A stretch of DNA of 35,394 nucleotides from positions 1 through 35,394 of the IMG/VR virus record IMGVR_UViG_3300023180_004979; one strand, 5' to 3'. The notes under the pieces were generated by a model that saw nothing but the letters and a program-made list of their open reading frames with translations, was not told where the DNA came from and did no database searches. This DNA is from a virus. Positions 1 through 7,776 of this stretch are shown in pieces (within the stretch, counting starts at the first letter, position 1; each line of letters begins with the position of its first letter). A program made the translations under genes and the position numbers.

Positions 1-1230
1 AGTCAAATGCCTTGGATGCTAAGTGCAAATGGTACAATCTTTACAACAGAGTTTGAAGGTGTCATTCCAGGTATCCTAAAGCGTTGGTATGCAGAACGTA
101 AAGACATGCAGAAGATGCTGAAGAAAGCTAAAGATGCAAAGAACGATGCAGAGATTGAGTACTGGGACAAGCGGCAACTTGTTAAGAAAATTAATCTTAA
201 CTCACTTTATGGAGCTATTCTTAATCCTGGTTGTAGATTTTTTGACAAAAGGATAGGACAGTCAACTACACTAACTGGTAGACAAATTGTTAAGCATATG
301 AGTGCTGAAGTTAACAAAGTTATCACAGGCGAATATGATCACACAGGCAAAAGTGTTATATATGGTGATACAGACTCTGTGTACTTTAGTGCTTGGCCTG
401 CTCTCAAAGACGATGTAGAAAGTGGAGCACTTGACTTTAACATAGACAAGTGTATTACACTGTATGATCAAGTGTGCGAACAAGCAAACACAACATTCCC
501 AGACTTTATGCTGAGAGCATTTCACTGTCCAAAGACAAGGAGCGATGTTATTGCAGCAGGTAGAGAAATTGTTGCACAATCAGGCCTGTACATTACTAAG
601 AAGCGATATGCAGCATTAGTTGTTGATAACGAAGGCTTTAGAACAGACACAGATGGTAAGCCAGGTAAAGTAAAAGCAATGGGCTTGGACTTGCGTAGAT
701 CAGATACTCCAGTGTTTATGCAGGAGTTCCTAAAAGAACTGCTACTAATGGTGCTTACAGATGCATCACAAGAAGATGTGCTACAGCGTATTACAGAGTT
801 CCGCAAAGAGTTTGAACAGCGTCCAGGATTTGAAAAAGGTTCGCCTAAACGTGCAAACAAAATTGGACACTATCAACGTCTTGAAGAAAAACAAGGCAAA
901 GCAAACATGCCTGGTCACGTAAGAGCAAGTATCAACTGGAATACACTAAAACGTATGAACGGTGACAAATACTCGCAAGAGATTGTAGATGGTATGAAAG
1001 TTATTGTATGCAAACTCAAACCAAATCCACTAGGCTATACTAGTGTTGCTTATCCAACAGATGAGCTACGTTTGCCTGAATGGTTTAAGGAACTGCCGTT
1101 TGACGATGCGGCTATGGCGGAAACTATTATTGATAATAAACTAGATAACTTGATTGGTGTGCTTAACTATCCACTAGAAGATACTAAACAACACAACACT
1201 TTCTCAAGTTTGTTTGATTTTGGAGACTAA
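1..1230 (+). CDS. 43: Family B DNA polymerase, C-terminal part (T4 gp43-like), 5' partial
   Basis: This is the C-terminal half of the replicative phage DNA polymerase. The frame is open to base 1, so the real start lies outside the window. Palm motifs are visible: motif B (KINLNSLYG) and the metal-binding motif C (YGDTDSVY). The protein ends in NTFSSLFDFGD, resembling the short hydrophobic tail with which T4 gp43 contacts its sliding clamp; the clamp gene lies about 2.7 kb downstream. The exonuclease domain would be upstream of the window. Identification as a family B polymerase is firm; the clamp-binding role of the tail is inferred from T4. Confidence 0.96.
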   Translation, partial: SQMPWMLSANGTIFTTEFEGVIPGILKRWYAERKDMQKMLKKAKDAKNDAEIEYWDKRQLVKKINLNSLYGAILNPGCRFFDKRIGQSTTLTGRQIVKHMSAEVNKVITGEYDHTGKSVIYGDTDSVYFSAWPALKDDVESGALDFNIDKCITLYDQVCEQANTTFPDFMLRAFHCPKTRSDVIAAGREIVAQSGLYITKKRYAALVVDNEGFRTDTDGKPGKVKAMGLDLRRSDTPVFMQEFLKELLLMVLTDASQEDVLQRITEFRKEFEQRPGFEKGSPKRANKIGHYQRLEEKQGKANMPGHVRASINWNTLKRMNGDKYSQEIVDGMKVIVCKLKPNPLGYTSVAYPTDELRLPEWFKELPFDDAAMAETIIDNKLDNLIGVLNYPLEDTKQHNTFSSLFDFGD

Positions 1231-1231
1231 C

Positions 1232-1621
1232 GTGACAGAACACGAACAAATGGTAAAAGACGAGTACAAAGAAGCATCTAGAGAAAATCGTGCGTCTCAA
1301 CTTGCAGCAGAACTGTCAAAAGAACGTAAACGTCTTAAACAAGAGCTTGCAGAACTACAACACGAAGTTGAAGATCTAACACCTACAACACCTACTGGCA
1401 CAGTAGACTGGTATGTAAAATGGGCAAGTATGGTACTTGCTGTGATAGGTGTATTTTCAATTAGTGCAGGATTCACAATGTATGGACAAATAGCATACAT
1501 TCTCAGTTCAATAGGATGGATCTTTGTAGGAATGAGCTGGAGCGATAGAGCAATTATGATAGGATCAAGTATTAGCGGCACAGCAGTTGCTATGAATTTG
1601 GTTCAAGGACTAACACAATGA
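1232..1621 (+). CDS. Small membrane protein with N-terminal coiled coil
   Basis: Not recognised. The start chosen is GTG, six bases after a GGAG ribosome site inside the polymerase stop region; a TTG at 1214 is the longer alternative but lacks a site. The first 50 or so residues are charged and helical (many E, K, R, L), predicting a coiled coil. Two hydrophobic stretches follow, around KWASMVLAVIGVFSIS and MYGQIAYILSSIGWIFVG, so this is probably a two-segment membrane protein. It overlaps the next small gene by an ATGA junction, indicating a shared transcript with the polymerase. Confidence 0.75.
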   Translation: MTEHEQMVKDEYKEASRENRASQLAAELSKERKRLKQELAELQHEVEDLTPTTPTGTVDWYVKWASMVLAVIGVFSISAGFTMYGQIAYILSSIGWIFVGMSWSDRAIMIGSSISGTAVAMNLVQGLTQ

Positions 1622-1725
1622 AAATAAAAGTAGAAGTAGAATTTGATACAGAAAAAACACAAGACGAAGAACTAATGCAAAAGCTATTAGAACTTCTTGA
1701 AGAACTAAGGGAGCAGCTAGGATGA
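1618..1725 (+). CDS. Small acidic helical protein, 35 aa
   Basis: Unrecognised short frame joined by ATGA-type overlaps to both neighbours. The product begins MKIKVEVEFDTEK and continues as a Leu/Glu-rich helix (LLELLEELREQLG). The ribosome site of the next gene (AAGGGAG) lies inside its end. The perfect overlap spacing and lack of alternative coding in the gap support a real gene, but such a short frame could be chance. Confidence 0.5.
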   Translation: MKIKVEVEFDTEKTQDEELMQKLLELLEELREQLG

Positions 1726-2138
1726 AGGTAGGATTTACTTGTTCAACATTTGACTTACTTCACGCAGGACACGTACAAATGTTGCGTGAAGCAAAAGAAC
1801 AATGTGATTACTTAATATGCGGATTACAAGTAGATCCTAACGTAGACAGGCCTGAAAAGAATTCTCCTATACAAACTGTAGTAGAACGTTACACACAACT
1901 CAAAGCAGTTGCATACGTAGATGAAATAATTCCATATACATCTGAAAAAGACCTAGAAGATATCTTGACAATGTATCATATTGATGTTAGAATATTAGGT
2001 GAAGAGTATAGAGAAAAGGATTTTACTGGCAAGGATATTTGCAAGAAGCGGGGTATCCAGCTACACTTTAACAAACGAGATCACCGCTTCAGCAGTAGCG
2101 ACTTGCGTAAGCGAGTAGCAGAAAGAGAAAGTAAATGA
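1722..2138 (+). CDS. Glycerol-3-phosphate cytidylyltransferase-like nucleotidyltransferase
   Basis: A 138-residue single-domain member of the TagD/cytidylyltransferase family, which transfers CMP from CTP to a phosphorylated alcohol or sugar. Visible motifs are GFTCSTFDLLHAGH (HxGH nucleotide-binding motif at residues 14-17), RYTQLK near residue 56, and RFSSSDLRKR near the C terminus, equivalent to the ISTTELR signature. Length fits TagD (about 130 aa). It is followed by a phosphomannomutase-like phosphatase and an NAD epimerase, suggesting a small pathway for an activated sugar or polyol used on a glycan, virion or DNA. The acceptor cannot be read from sequence. Confidence 0.88.
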   Translation: MKVGFTCSTFDLLHAGHVQMLREAKEQCDYLICGLQVDPNVDRPEKNSPIQTVVERYTQLKAVAYVDEIIPYTSEKDLEDILTMYHIDVRILGEEYREKDFTGKDICKKRGIQLHFNKRDHRFSSSDLRKRVAERESK

Positions 2139-2314
2139 GTATGAATCCTGTGAGTCGATCATTAACTGACGAAGAACAAAAGTTAGTAGATGAATATATA
2201 AAAAATGGTGGAAAAATTACAGTAGGTGTAAGTGGTAAAAGAACAGAAGATATTGAATTCAAAGGTGGCTTTTATACTAAACGCAAAAAACAAAAAGAAG
2301 AGAAAGACACCTAA
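2135..2314 (+). CDS. Small basic hypothetical protein, 59 aa
   Basis: Starts at an ATG overlapping the preceding stop and ends overlapping the ATG of the next small gene. The product (MSMNPVSRSLTDEEQKLVDE... ending KRKKQKEEKDT) has a helical N terminus, a beta-like middle (GKITVGVSG) and a very basic tail. I do not recognise the family. The overlaps on both sides and absence of another frame support it as coding. Confidence 0.55.
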   Translation: MSMNPVSRSLTDEEQKLVDEYIKNGGKITVGVSGKRTEDIEFKGGFYTKRKKQKEEKDT

Positions 2315-2472
2315 TGTGGATTCTATTTGTACTAAGTTTTATACCTGAGTATAATGAATACAAAGTCACAGAATTCAACAGGTATGATTCACAAAAACAG
2401 TGTCTAATAAACCAAGCTGTGTTAGAAGCAACATTTGATCAAGATGAAAAGGCAATTTGTGTAAATGAATAA
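2314..2472 (+). CDS. Small protein with hydrophobic N terminus, 52 aa
   Basis: Short frame overlapping neighbours at both ends. It begins MWILFVLSFIPEYNEYK, a short hydrophobic leader-like segment, and contains two cysteines (QKQCLINQ and KAICVNE) that could form a disulfide if exported. No family recognised. Possibly a small envelope or periplasmic protein; this is inference from the leader and the cysteine pair only. Confidence 0.5.
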   Translation: MWILFVLSFIPEYNEYKVTEFNRYDSQKQCLINQAVLEATFDQDEKAICVNE

Positions 2473-3172
2473 ATTTGTTTTTGATGTAGACGGAACACTG
2501 ACTCCTAGCAGAGGAAAAATAGATAAAGACTTTGCTGCATGGTTTGAGAACTTTGCCAGCCATAATTCATGTTATTTGGTTACAGGTTCTGATAAAATGA
2601 AAACTGTTGAACAAGTAGGTTTGTCTATTTACAATCTTGCTGTGAGAGTTTATAATTGCAACGGAAACGATGTTTGGGAGCAAGACACAAATGTACATCA
2701 AAATGAATGGATATTAGAAGAAACACCTCACACATTCCTTGCCCAATGTTTAACTGAAAGTGAATTTCCGTTGCGTACAGGACAACATTTTGAACATCGC
2801 CCAGGAATGGTAAATTTTAGTGTTGTTGGCAGAGGTGCAGACAAAGAACAACGTGCACAGTATGTACGTTATGATACAAAAAAGGCTGAACGATATAAAA
2901 TTGCTCACAGTTTCAATATTATGTTTCCATACTTAGAAGCAAAGGTAGGTGGAGAAACAGGTATTGACATTTCGCCAAAGGGCTTTGATAAAAGTCAAAT
3001 AGTAAATGATTTTGACAGTAATGATACATTAATATTTTTTGGTGACGCAATGCAGTTAGGTGGTAATGATCAACCTTTAGCTAACGCAAATAAAAAAGGT
3101 TGCAATTATCATGTGAAACACTGGAAGGACACATGGAGGATACTTAATGAAAATTTTGCTGACAGGTCATAG
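2465..3172 (+). CDS. HAD-family phosphatase resembling eukaryotic-type phosphomannomutase
   Basis: HAD-superfamily enzyme of 235 residues. The N terminus FVFDVDGTLTPSRGKID carries the DxD nucleophile pair (D7, D9) in the form seen in eukaryotic-type phosphomannomutases (PMM1/PMM2). Further matches are GIDISPKGFDKSQIV (the KGWDK loop of PMM) and, near residue 200, FFGDAMQLGGND, matching FFGD...GGND of that family. PMM enzymes interconvert mannose-6-P and mannose-1-P; loss of mutase activity to leave a plain sugar phosphatase is equally possible. It overlaps the following epimerase gene by 26 bases, pointing to translational coupling and a shared sugar pathway. Confidence 0.82.
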   Translation: MNKFVFDVDGTLTPSRGKIDKDFAAWFENFASHNSCYLVTGSDKMKTVEQVGLSIYNLAVRVYNCNGNDVWEQDTNVHQNEWILEETPHTFLAQCLTESEFPLRTGQHFEHRPGMVNFSVVGRGADKEQRAQYVRYDTKKAERYKIAHSFNIMFPYLEAKVGGETGIDISPKGFDKSQIVNDFDSNDTLIFFGDAMQLGGNDQPLANANKKGCNYHVKHWKDTWRILNENFADRS

Positions 3173-3935
3173 AGGATACATAGGAAGCAATCTGCTTACA
3201 CGTCTTACAAAAAACTATAGTGTTGTAGGTATAGACTTAAAAGATGGTTGGGATAGGGACAAACTTAACAATACTCAAGATTTATTAACATGTGAGTTTA
3301 ATGAAAAATTTGATTTAATTATTCACCTTGCTGGCAAAAGCGGTGTTCGTGAAAGTATTAAAGATCCTGCAGGATATTGGTTGAATAATGTTGAAGCAAG
3401 CCGTAGACTATTTGAACATTATGAAGGTACAAGGATACTTTATGCAAGTAGTTCAAGTGCTTATGAACCAGATTTAAATCCTTATGCAGCTTCTAAATAT
3501 ATTTTAGAAGAACTTGCAGAAAGATATAACGCAGGAACAATGTTAGGAATGCGTTTCCACACTGTGTACTCAGATAATTGTCCTAGAAAGAATATGTTCT
3601 TTAATAAACTACGTAACGGTACATTAGAATATACAACAAAGCACTATAGAGATTTCATTCATTTAGAAGATATGCTAGATGCAATTGAAATACTCATAAA
3701 TGCACCACATGTCAATGGTGTTGTTGACATTGGTACAGGGCGTCCAGTGCGTGTTCAAGACTTGGCGCCTAAACTTCCTGTTCGCCTAAATACTCCAGGA
3801 GAAAGAGAATGGACTTGTGCAAACATGGAGAAAATGAAAGCACTTGGGTTTAAACCTAAATACGAAATACAAAACTTCTTGACAAAAGAAGGTAATGATA
3901 ATATAATAGATTTATTCAATGGAGAAACAGTATAA
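3147..3935 (+). CDS. NAD-dependent sugar epimerase/dehydratase (extended SDR)
   Basis: Short-chain dehydrogenase of the nucleotide-sugar epimerase type. The Rossmann motif is GHRGYIG (residues 7-13) and the catalytic Tyr/Lys pair is YAASK (Y111, K115), with a preceding serine cluster (YASSSSAY). At 262 residues it is shorter than GalE (about 330), with a trimmed substrate domain. A strong ribosome site (GGAGGA, 3135-3140) sits six bases before the ATG, inside the preceding phosphatase gene. It presumably acts on the nucleotide sugar produced by that trio; the actual sugar is not predictable. Confidence 0.9.
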   Translation: MKILLTGHRGYIGSNLLTRLTKNYSVVGIDLKDGWDRDKLNNTQDLLTCEFNEKFDLIIHLAGKSGVRESIKDPAGYWLNNVEASRRLFEHYEGTRILYASSSSAYEPDLNPYAASKYILEELAERYNAGTMLGMRFHTVYSDNCPRKNMFFNKLRNGTLEYTTKHYRDFIHLEDMLDAIEILINAPHVNGVVDIGTGRPVRVQDLAPKLPVRLNTPGEREWTCANMEKMKALGFKPKYEIQNFLTKEGNDNIIDLFNGETV

Positions 3936-4657
3936 TGAAAGATATCTTACAAGACGTTGTTGCACATACACATGCACTTGGTTTTCTAAGTCTAGTTAAA
4001 GTTACAGGCGAGGACGAAACAACAATCGACTCAATGGCAGATGATCGTAGCGTAATTCTAAGCGCAACTTCAGGTCATAAAGTGGCAGAAGGCACTTTTG
4101 GTATGCCAAACTTAGACAAACTTGCGCTACATTTGAAAAACCCTGAGTACAAAGACAATGCTAAAATTGAAGTTGTACAAGCAGAACGCAATGGCGAAAC
4201 AGTTCCAACACACATTCACTTTGAAAATGCAACTGGTGACTTCCAGAACGATTACCGCTTTATGAACAAAGCAATTATTGAAGAAAAACTTAAGACCGTT
4301 AAGTTTAAAGGTGCAAGTTGGAATGTTACTCTACAGCCTAGTGTAGCTGCAATTGCACGTATGAAGCTTATGAGTGCTGCACATTCAGAAGAACCAACAT
4401 TTAATGTTAAAACTGTTGATGGTAATCTTGTTTTTAGCTTTGGTGATGCAAGCACACACGCAGGCGAGTTTGTTTTCCAACACGATGTAGAGGGTTCTTT
4501 ACAGCACACTTGGAGTTGGCCTGTTGCACAAGTACAAAGCATCTTAAATTTAGATGGCGATTTGACTATGAGCATTTCGGACCAAGGCGCTATGATGATT
4601 ACAGTTGATTCAGGAATGGCAAAATACGATTATATACTTCCAGCACAGAGTAAGTAA
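3935..4657 (+). CDS. 45: DNA polymerase sliding clamp (T4 gp45-like)
   Basis: A 240-residue protein close in size to T4 gp45 (228 aa), the trimeric ring that tethers gp43 to DNA and, in T4, also activates late transcription. Supporting features are overall length, repeated beta-rich segments (VILSATSGHKVAEGTF; NLVFSFGDAS; DLTMSISDQGAMMITVDSG) and its position downstream of the polymerase. Start and stop overlap the neighbours (TAATG). No single catalytic motif exists in clamps, so assignment is by pattern and context. If the clamp-linked late machinery of T4 operates here, the late-like octamers in this window would depend on it. Confidence 0.83.
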   Translation: MKDILQDVVAHTHALGFLSLVKVTGEDETTIDSMADDRSVILSATSGHKVAEGTFGMPNLDKLALHLKNPEYKDNAKIEVVQAERNGETVPTHIHFENATGDFQNDYRFMNKAIIEEKLKTVKFKGASWNVTLQPSVAAIARMKLMSAAHSEEPTFNVKTVDGNLVFSFGDASTHAGEFVFQHDVEGSLQHTWSWPVAQVQSILNLDGDLTMSISDQGAMMITVDSGMAKYDYILPAQSK

Positions 4658-6336
4658 TGCAAAAAGACTTAACTGCAACACAGAATGATTACGCAAGGTT
4701 TCTCCCGGCACTAAGTGGCTTCTATGCCACTTACGTAGGCAAACAGCGTTATGACGAATATGTAGATAAGTCACGTATTCCATCTAACTTTACACACGGT
4801 GTAGAGAGTTTAAACTATCTTAACAAACAAGAAGGTCAATTCCAGTACCAGTGGACTCTATATTCAGCAGGACACGCTGATTTAGATACAACTAAAGATG
4901 TTCCTAAAGAAGATATGGTACGTAATAGAGATAGAGAAAATAGTTGGATACTTGGCGACTCAGGTGGTTTCCAAATTGGTAAAGGTGTTTGGGAAGGCGA
5001 ATGGCGTGACCCTAATGGTCCTGAAGTTGCTGCTCGTATGGCAGAAGCTGTTGCAAAAGGTATTGAAATAGTTGAACAACTAGACGAACATGGCAATCCT
5101 AAACTTGATAAAAACGGTAATCCTAAGACAACTAAAATTAATCATGCTAAACAATATCAAGCAAGACTTGATGCGGCACAGCAAAAGCGTGACGGTGTTC
5201 TCCGTTGGATGGATGCATATATGGACTACGGTATGATCCTTGATATTCCAGCATGGGTTTGTCGCTCGCCAGCAGGTAGAGAAAAGACCGGTATTAGTAC
5301 ATATCAAGATGCTGTTAATGCTTCTAAGTATAATAACGAATATTGGATGAAGCATCGTAACGGCAACTGTAAGTTCTTAAACGTTCTACAAGGCGAAACA
5401 CACGACGAAGCAGATGACTGGTATTCACAGATGAAAGATTTTTGTGATCCTGCAAAGTATCCAGACAACCATTTTAATGGTTGGGCAATGGGTGGTCAGA
5501 ACATGTGCGATGTACACTTGGTACTAAAAAGACTTGTAACACTGCACTTTGACGGTTTGCTTGAAAAAGGTGTGCATGATATAATGCACTTTCTAGGTAC
5601 ATCTAAACTAGAGTGGGCTTGTTTGCTTACTGACATTCAACGTGCTGTGCGGAAAAACTATAATGAAAACTTTACTATTACTTTTGACTGTGCTAGTCCT
5701 TTCTTGGCAACCGCGAATGGACAGATCTACATTCAGAACGAAACTGAGGACAGAAGCAAATGGACGTATCGTATGGTGCCGTCAGTTGACGATAAAAAAT
5801 ATGCTACAGATCAACGCTTGTTTAGAGACACTGTTATATCAGATGGGATATTTAAAAACTTTGAAGACTCACCGATTACTGCCGAACTCAAAGTATCAGA
5901 CGTTTGCACTTATGCTCCTGGAGACCTAAATAAGATAGGTAAAGAAGGAAAGACTAGCTGGGACTCATTTAGTTATGCTATACAAATGGGTCATAACGTA
6001 TGGAGTCATGTAAACGCTGTACAAGAAGCAAACAGACAATACGACAACGGTGTGATTCCTAAAATGTTAGTAGACGAAAAGTTTGATAGAATTCTGTTTA
6101 GAGATGTTGTAAATGAAATTTTTGCAATTACAGATAAAGACGAAGCCTTACAAAAAATAGATGAATACTCTAAATTTTGGATGGCTATACCTGGTACTAG
6201 AGGTGCAATTGGCAAAAAGACTGTAAATGCTAATACATTTTTTAATGCATTATTTGAAGTAGAAGAAGTTGTTGAACAAGAAGAAGACATCTTAGATGAA
6301 ACTAAGTTGGAGGAACTAGTGGATGAGCAATTATGA
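4657..6336 (+). CDS. tRNA-guanine transglycosylase superfamily enzyme (DpdA-like, DNA 7-deazaguanine insertion)
   Basis: Large (559 aa) member of the TGT fold, which swaps guanine for a 7-deazaguanine base. Aligned landmarks: GDSGGFQ with the general-base Asp (D101); LNVLQGE near 241-247, like VQGG; GWAMGGQ near 275, like YAIGGL; and ITFDCASPFLATANG with nucleophile Asp D344, like MFDCVMPTRxARNG. The CxCxxC zinc cysteines of tRNA enzymes are absent, although an HN in GHNVWSHVNAV aligns with the zinc histidine. A charged insert lies near residues 140-165. Phage TGT homologues of this sort (DpdA) modify DNA rather than tRNA; co-occurrence with folE, queE and a queD-like gene supports that role. 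Action on tRNA is not excluded. Confidence 0.85.
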   Translation: MQKDLTATQNDYARFLPALSGFYATYVGKQRYDEYVDKSRIPSNFTHGVESLNYLNKQEGQFQYQWTLYSAGHADLDTTKDVPKEDMVRNRDRENSWILGDSGGFQIGKGVWEGEWRDPNGPEVAARMAEAVAKGIEIVEQLDEHGNPKLDKNGNPKTTKINHAKQYQARLDAAQQKRDGVLRWMDAYMDYGMILDIPAWVCRSPAGREKTGISTYQDAVNASKYNNEYWMKHRNGNCKFLNVLQGETHDEADDWYSQMKDFCDPAKYPDNHFNGWAMGGQNMCDVHLVLKRLVTLHFDGLLEKGVHDIMHFLGTSKLEWACLLTDIQRAVRKNYNENFTITFDCASPFLATANGQIYIQNETEDRSKWTYRMVPSVDDKKYATDQRLFRDTVISDGIFKNFEDSPITAELKVSDVCTYAPGDLNKIGKEGKTSWDSFSYAIQMGHNVWSHVNAVQEANRQYDNGVIPKMLVDEKFDRILFRDVVNEIFAITDKDEALQKIDEYSKFWMAIPGTRGAIGKKTVNANTFFNALFEVEEVVEQEEDILDETKLEELVDEQL

Positions 6337-6532
6337 TTCAGAAGAAGACAAAATTCGTAACCGTATAGTTGAACTAGAAAAAAGACACAGAAAACTTGAC
6401 AGTGACATAGAAATATTATATAATAATATTACTATATCAGAAGAAGTTCGTAGAATGAAAACTATGAAACTTTATCTAAAAGACGAAATTCATAAACTTA
6501 ACTCTAAACTTGTACAATTAGGATTAGAATGA
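6323..6532 (+). CDS. DUF465/YdcH-like small coiled-coil protein
   Basis: A 69-residue charged helical protein whose core (ELEKRHRKLDSDIEILY ... MKTMKLYLKDEIHKLN) matches the YdcH/DUF465 pattern of a His followed by LD, then K-x-x-L-x-LKDEI. Bacterial members are small helical-hairpin proteins of unknown function. The gene overlaps the transglycosylase end and the next start. Presence of the family in the phage is noted; no role is inferred. Confidence 0.72.
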   Translation: MSNYDSEEDKIRNRIVELEKRHRKLDSDIEILYNNITISEEVRRMKTMKLYLKDEIHKLNSKLVQLGLE

Positions 6533-7059
6533 AAAGAGACTATGACACAGGCGAACATGACGATGTTATGTTCTTTACTGGAATTGAAGTAGAACGTACA
6601 CCTGTTTATGGAAAGAAAACACTATTTGTAACTGGTGTTCAAAATATTGAAACAGTGTTTGAACATTTTGCAACACAAGAATGTGAACATATTTTCTTTG
6701 GTGCTAATCATTCATTTAGTCCAGGTACAAACTTTCCAGAAGATGCAGACACATGGGACGAATGGGAAGATATGATAATGTATTTTCTTGACAAAGGTAT
6801 TCCTTGTACACTTGATGTGCCGCTCGATCATGCAGAAGCACTATTAGAAACTGGACTGGTTGAAACAGATCTGTTTATTCCGCAACTGCGTATTCCTATT
6901 CCCTACATTAAACAATTTGGTTACAATACTATGTTAAAGATTGATGACAAGGACTTTCGTGCAACCAATCCAGGTGTATGGTGTCACAGACTGCACAATC
7001 TAATGGACGATCAAAAGTTTACAGATTGGAGTGAATATGCTCTTGACAAACCTTTATAA
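6529..7059 (+). CDS. Conserved phage protein of unknown function, 176 aa
   Basis: I do not recognise a named domain, though the C-terminal pattern IKIDDKDFRATNPGVWCH looks strongly conserved and I recall similar proteins in marine T4-like phages (not checked). The protein is acidic, mixed alpha/beta, with FVTGVQNIETVFEH and HIFFGANHSF segments. It sits between the DpdA-like and QueD-like genes, so a link to base modification is possible but unproven. The start overlaps the preceding stop by ATGA. A sigma70-like promoter begins in its last codons. Confidence 0.75.
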   Translation: MKRDYDTGEHDDVMFFTGIEVERTPVYGKKTLFVTGVQNIETVFEHFATQECEHIFFGANHSFSPGTNFPEDADTWDEWEDMIMYFLDKGIPCTLDVPLDHAEALLETGLVETDLFIPQLRIPIPYIKQFGYNTMLKIDDKDFRATNPGVWCHRLHNLMDDQKFTDWSEYALDKPL

Positions 7060-7071
7060 AGAAAGTATATT
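7043..7071 (+). promoter_or_regulatory. Sigma70-like promoter before the QueD-like gene
   Basis: TTGACA (7043-7048), 17-base spacer, TATATT (7066-7071). The expected start of transcription, about base 7078, coincides with the first ATG of the next gene. Either the transcript is leaderless or translation begins at an internal ATG such as 7135. Confidence 0.55.
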
Positions 7072-7077
7072 AGTACT

Positions 7078-7545
7078 ATGCAACAACGTGAATCATATTG
7101 GGACTATATGGGTCGTAGATTGAAAGAAGAACAAATGAACGATAATATTAACAACGCAATAACCGAAGCTCAACGAAGCATTTGGGTAACCTTTACAAAA
7201 GAAGGTGTACATATGTACCCAGGTGCAGACACTGACCCTAAATTAGCAACTGGCGATTGGGATGACGTATCATTCCTTGGTATTCCACATCGTCATATCT
7301 TTCACTTTCGTGTTCGTATTGAAGTATTTCATAACGATCGCGATATTGAATTCATTCAGTTTAAACGCTGGATGCAACGACTCTATGACGTTGAAGGCGT
7401 ACTAGAGTTAAATCACAAGTCATGTGAGATGATTGCAGATGACTTGTATCAAGAAATCGCTGCAAAGTATCCCGGCCGCTTTGTAGAGATCAGCGTAGCT
7501 GAAGATAATGAAAATGGCTGTTCAATCTTTTATCCTAAACAATAA
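7078..7545 (+). CDS. QueD/6-pyruvoyl-tetrahydropterin synthase-like protein
   Basis: Resembles the T-fold family that makes 6-carboxy-tetrahydropterin (QueD), the second step toward 7-deazaguanine. Likely metal ligands are H45 (GVHMYPGA) and H71/H73 (PHRHIFHF); a mid-protein RDIEFIQFK and a late LELNHKSCEMIA...AEDNENG match the family's D/E-rich substrate region. The usual catalytic cysteine just before the HxH is not seen, so this is a divergent subfamily that may do a related reaction. The first 19 residues are poorly conserved in character; ATG 7135 (MNDNINNA) may be the true start given the promoter ending at 7071. Context with folE, queE and dpdA supports the assignment. Confidence 0.75.
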   Translation: MQQRESYWDYMGRRLKEEQMNDNINNAITEAQRSIWVTFTKEGVHMYPGADTDPKLATGDWDDVSFLGIPHRHIFHFRVRIEVFHNDRDIEFIQFKRWMQRLYDVEGVLELNHKSCEMIADDLYQEIAAKYPGRFVEISVAEDNENGCSIFYPKQ

Positions 7546-7563
7546 TTAAAGGAAAAATACATT

Positions 7564-7776
7564 ATGGCAATCGAATTCAATCGTGCAGCGTATACTAAAG
7601 TTTTTAACGACTTAGATGCTTATCGTGATTATTGTCGTTTCGAAGGCAAAGTCTTTAATGAAAAGGCTTTGTATAACAAGCATGACCAAAACTGGCAGGC
7701 TTATCAAAAATATCAAAATTACTTGCGTATGAAAAACCGCAATCAAACAAGAAAAAATTATAGCGGTAAAAGATAA
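7564..7776 (+). CDS. Small basic hypothetical protein, 70 aa
   Basis: Preceded by an AAAGGA ribosome site. The product is rich in Tyr, Asn, Lys and Arg (YQKYQNYLRMKNRNQTRKNY), strongly basic at its C terminus and likely helical. It overlaps the glycosyltransferase start by one base. No family recognised; nucleic-acid binding is possible from charge alone. Confidence 0.65.
   Translation: MAIEFNRAAYTKVFNDLDAYRDYCRFEGKVFNEKALYNKHDQNWQAYQKYQNYLRMKNRNQTRKNYSGKR

Noticed and set aside
1214-1231. TTG start extending the small membrane protein
   Set aside because: No ribosome site; the GTG at 1232 has GGAG at good spacing.
5642-5929. 95-residue plus-strand frame inside the transglycosylase gene
   Set aside because: Fully within a well-supported gene in another frame; hydrophobic, unpatterned product.
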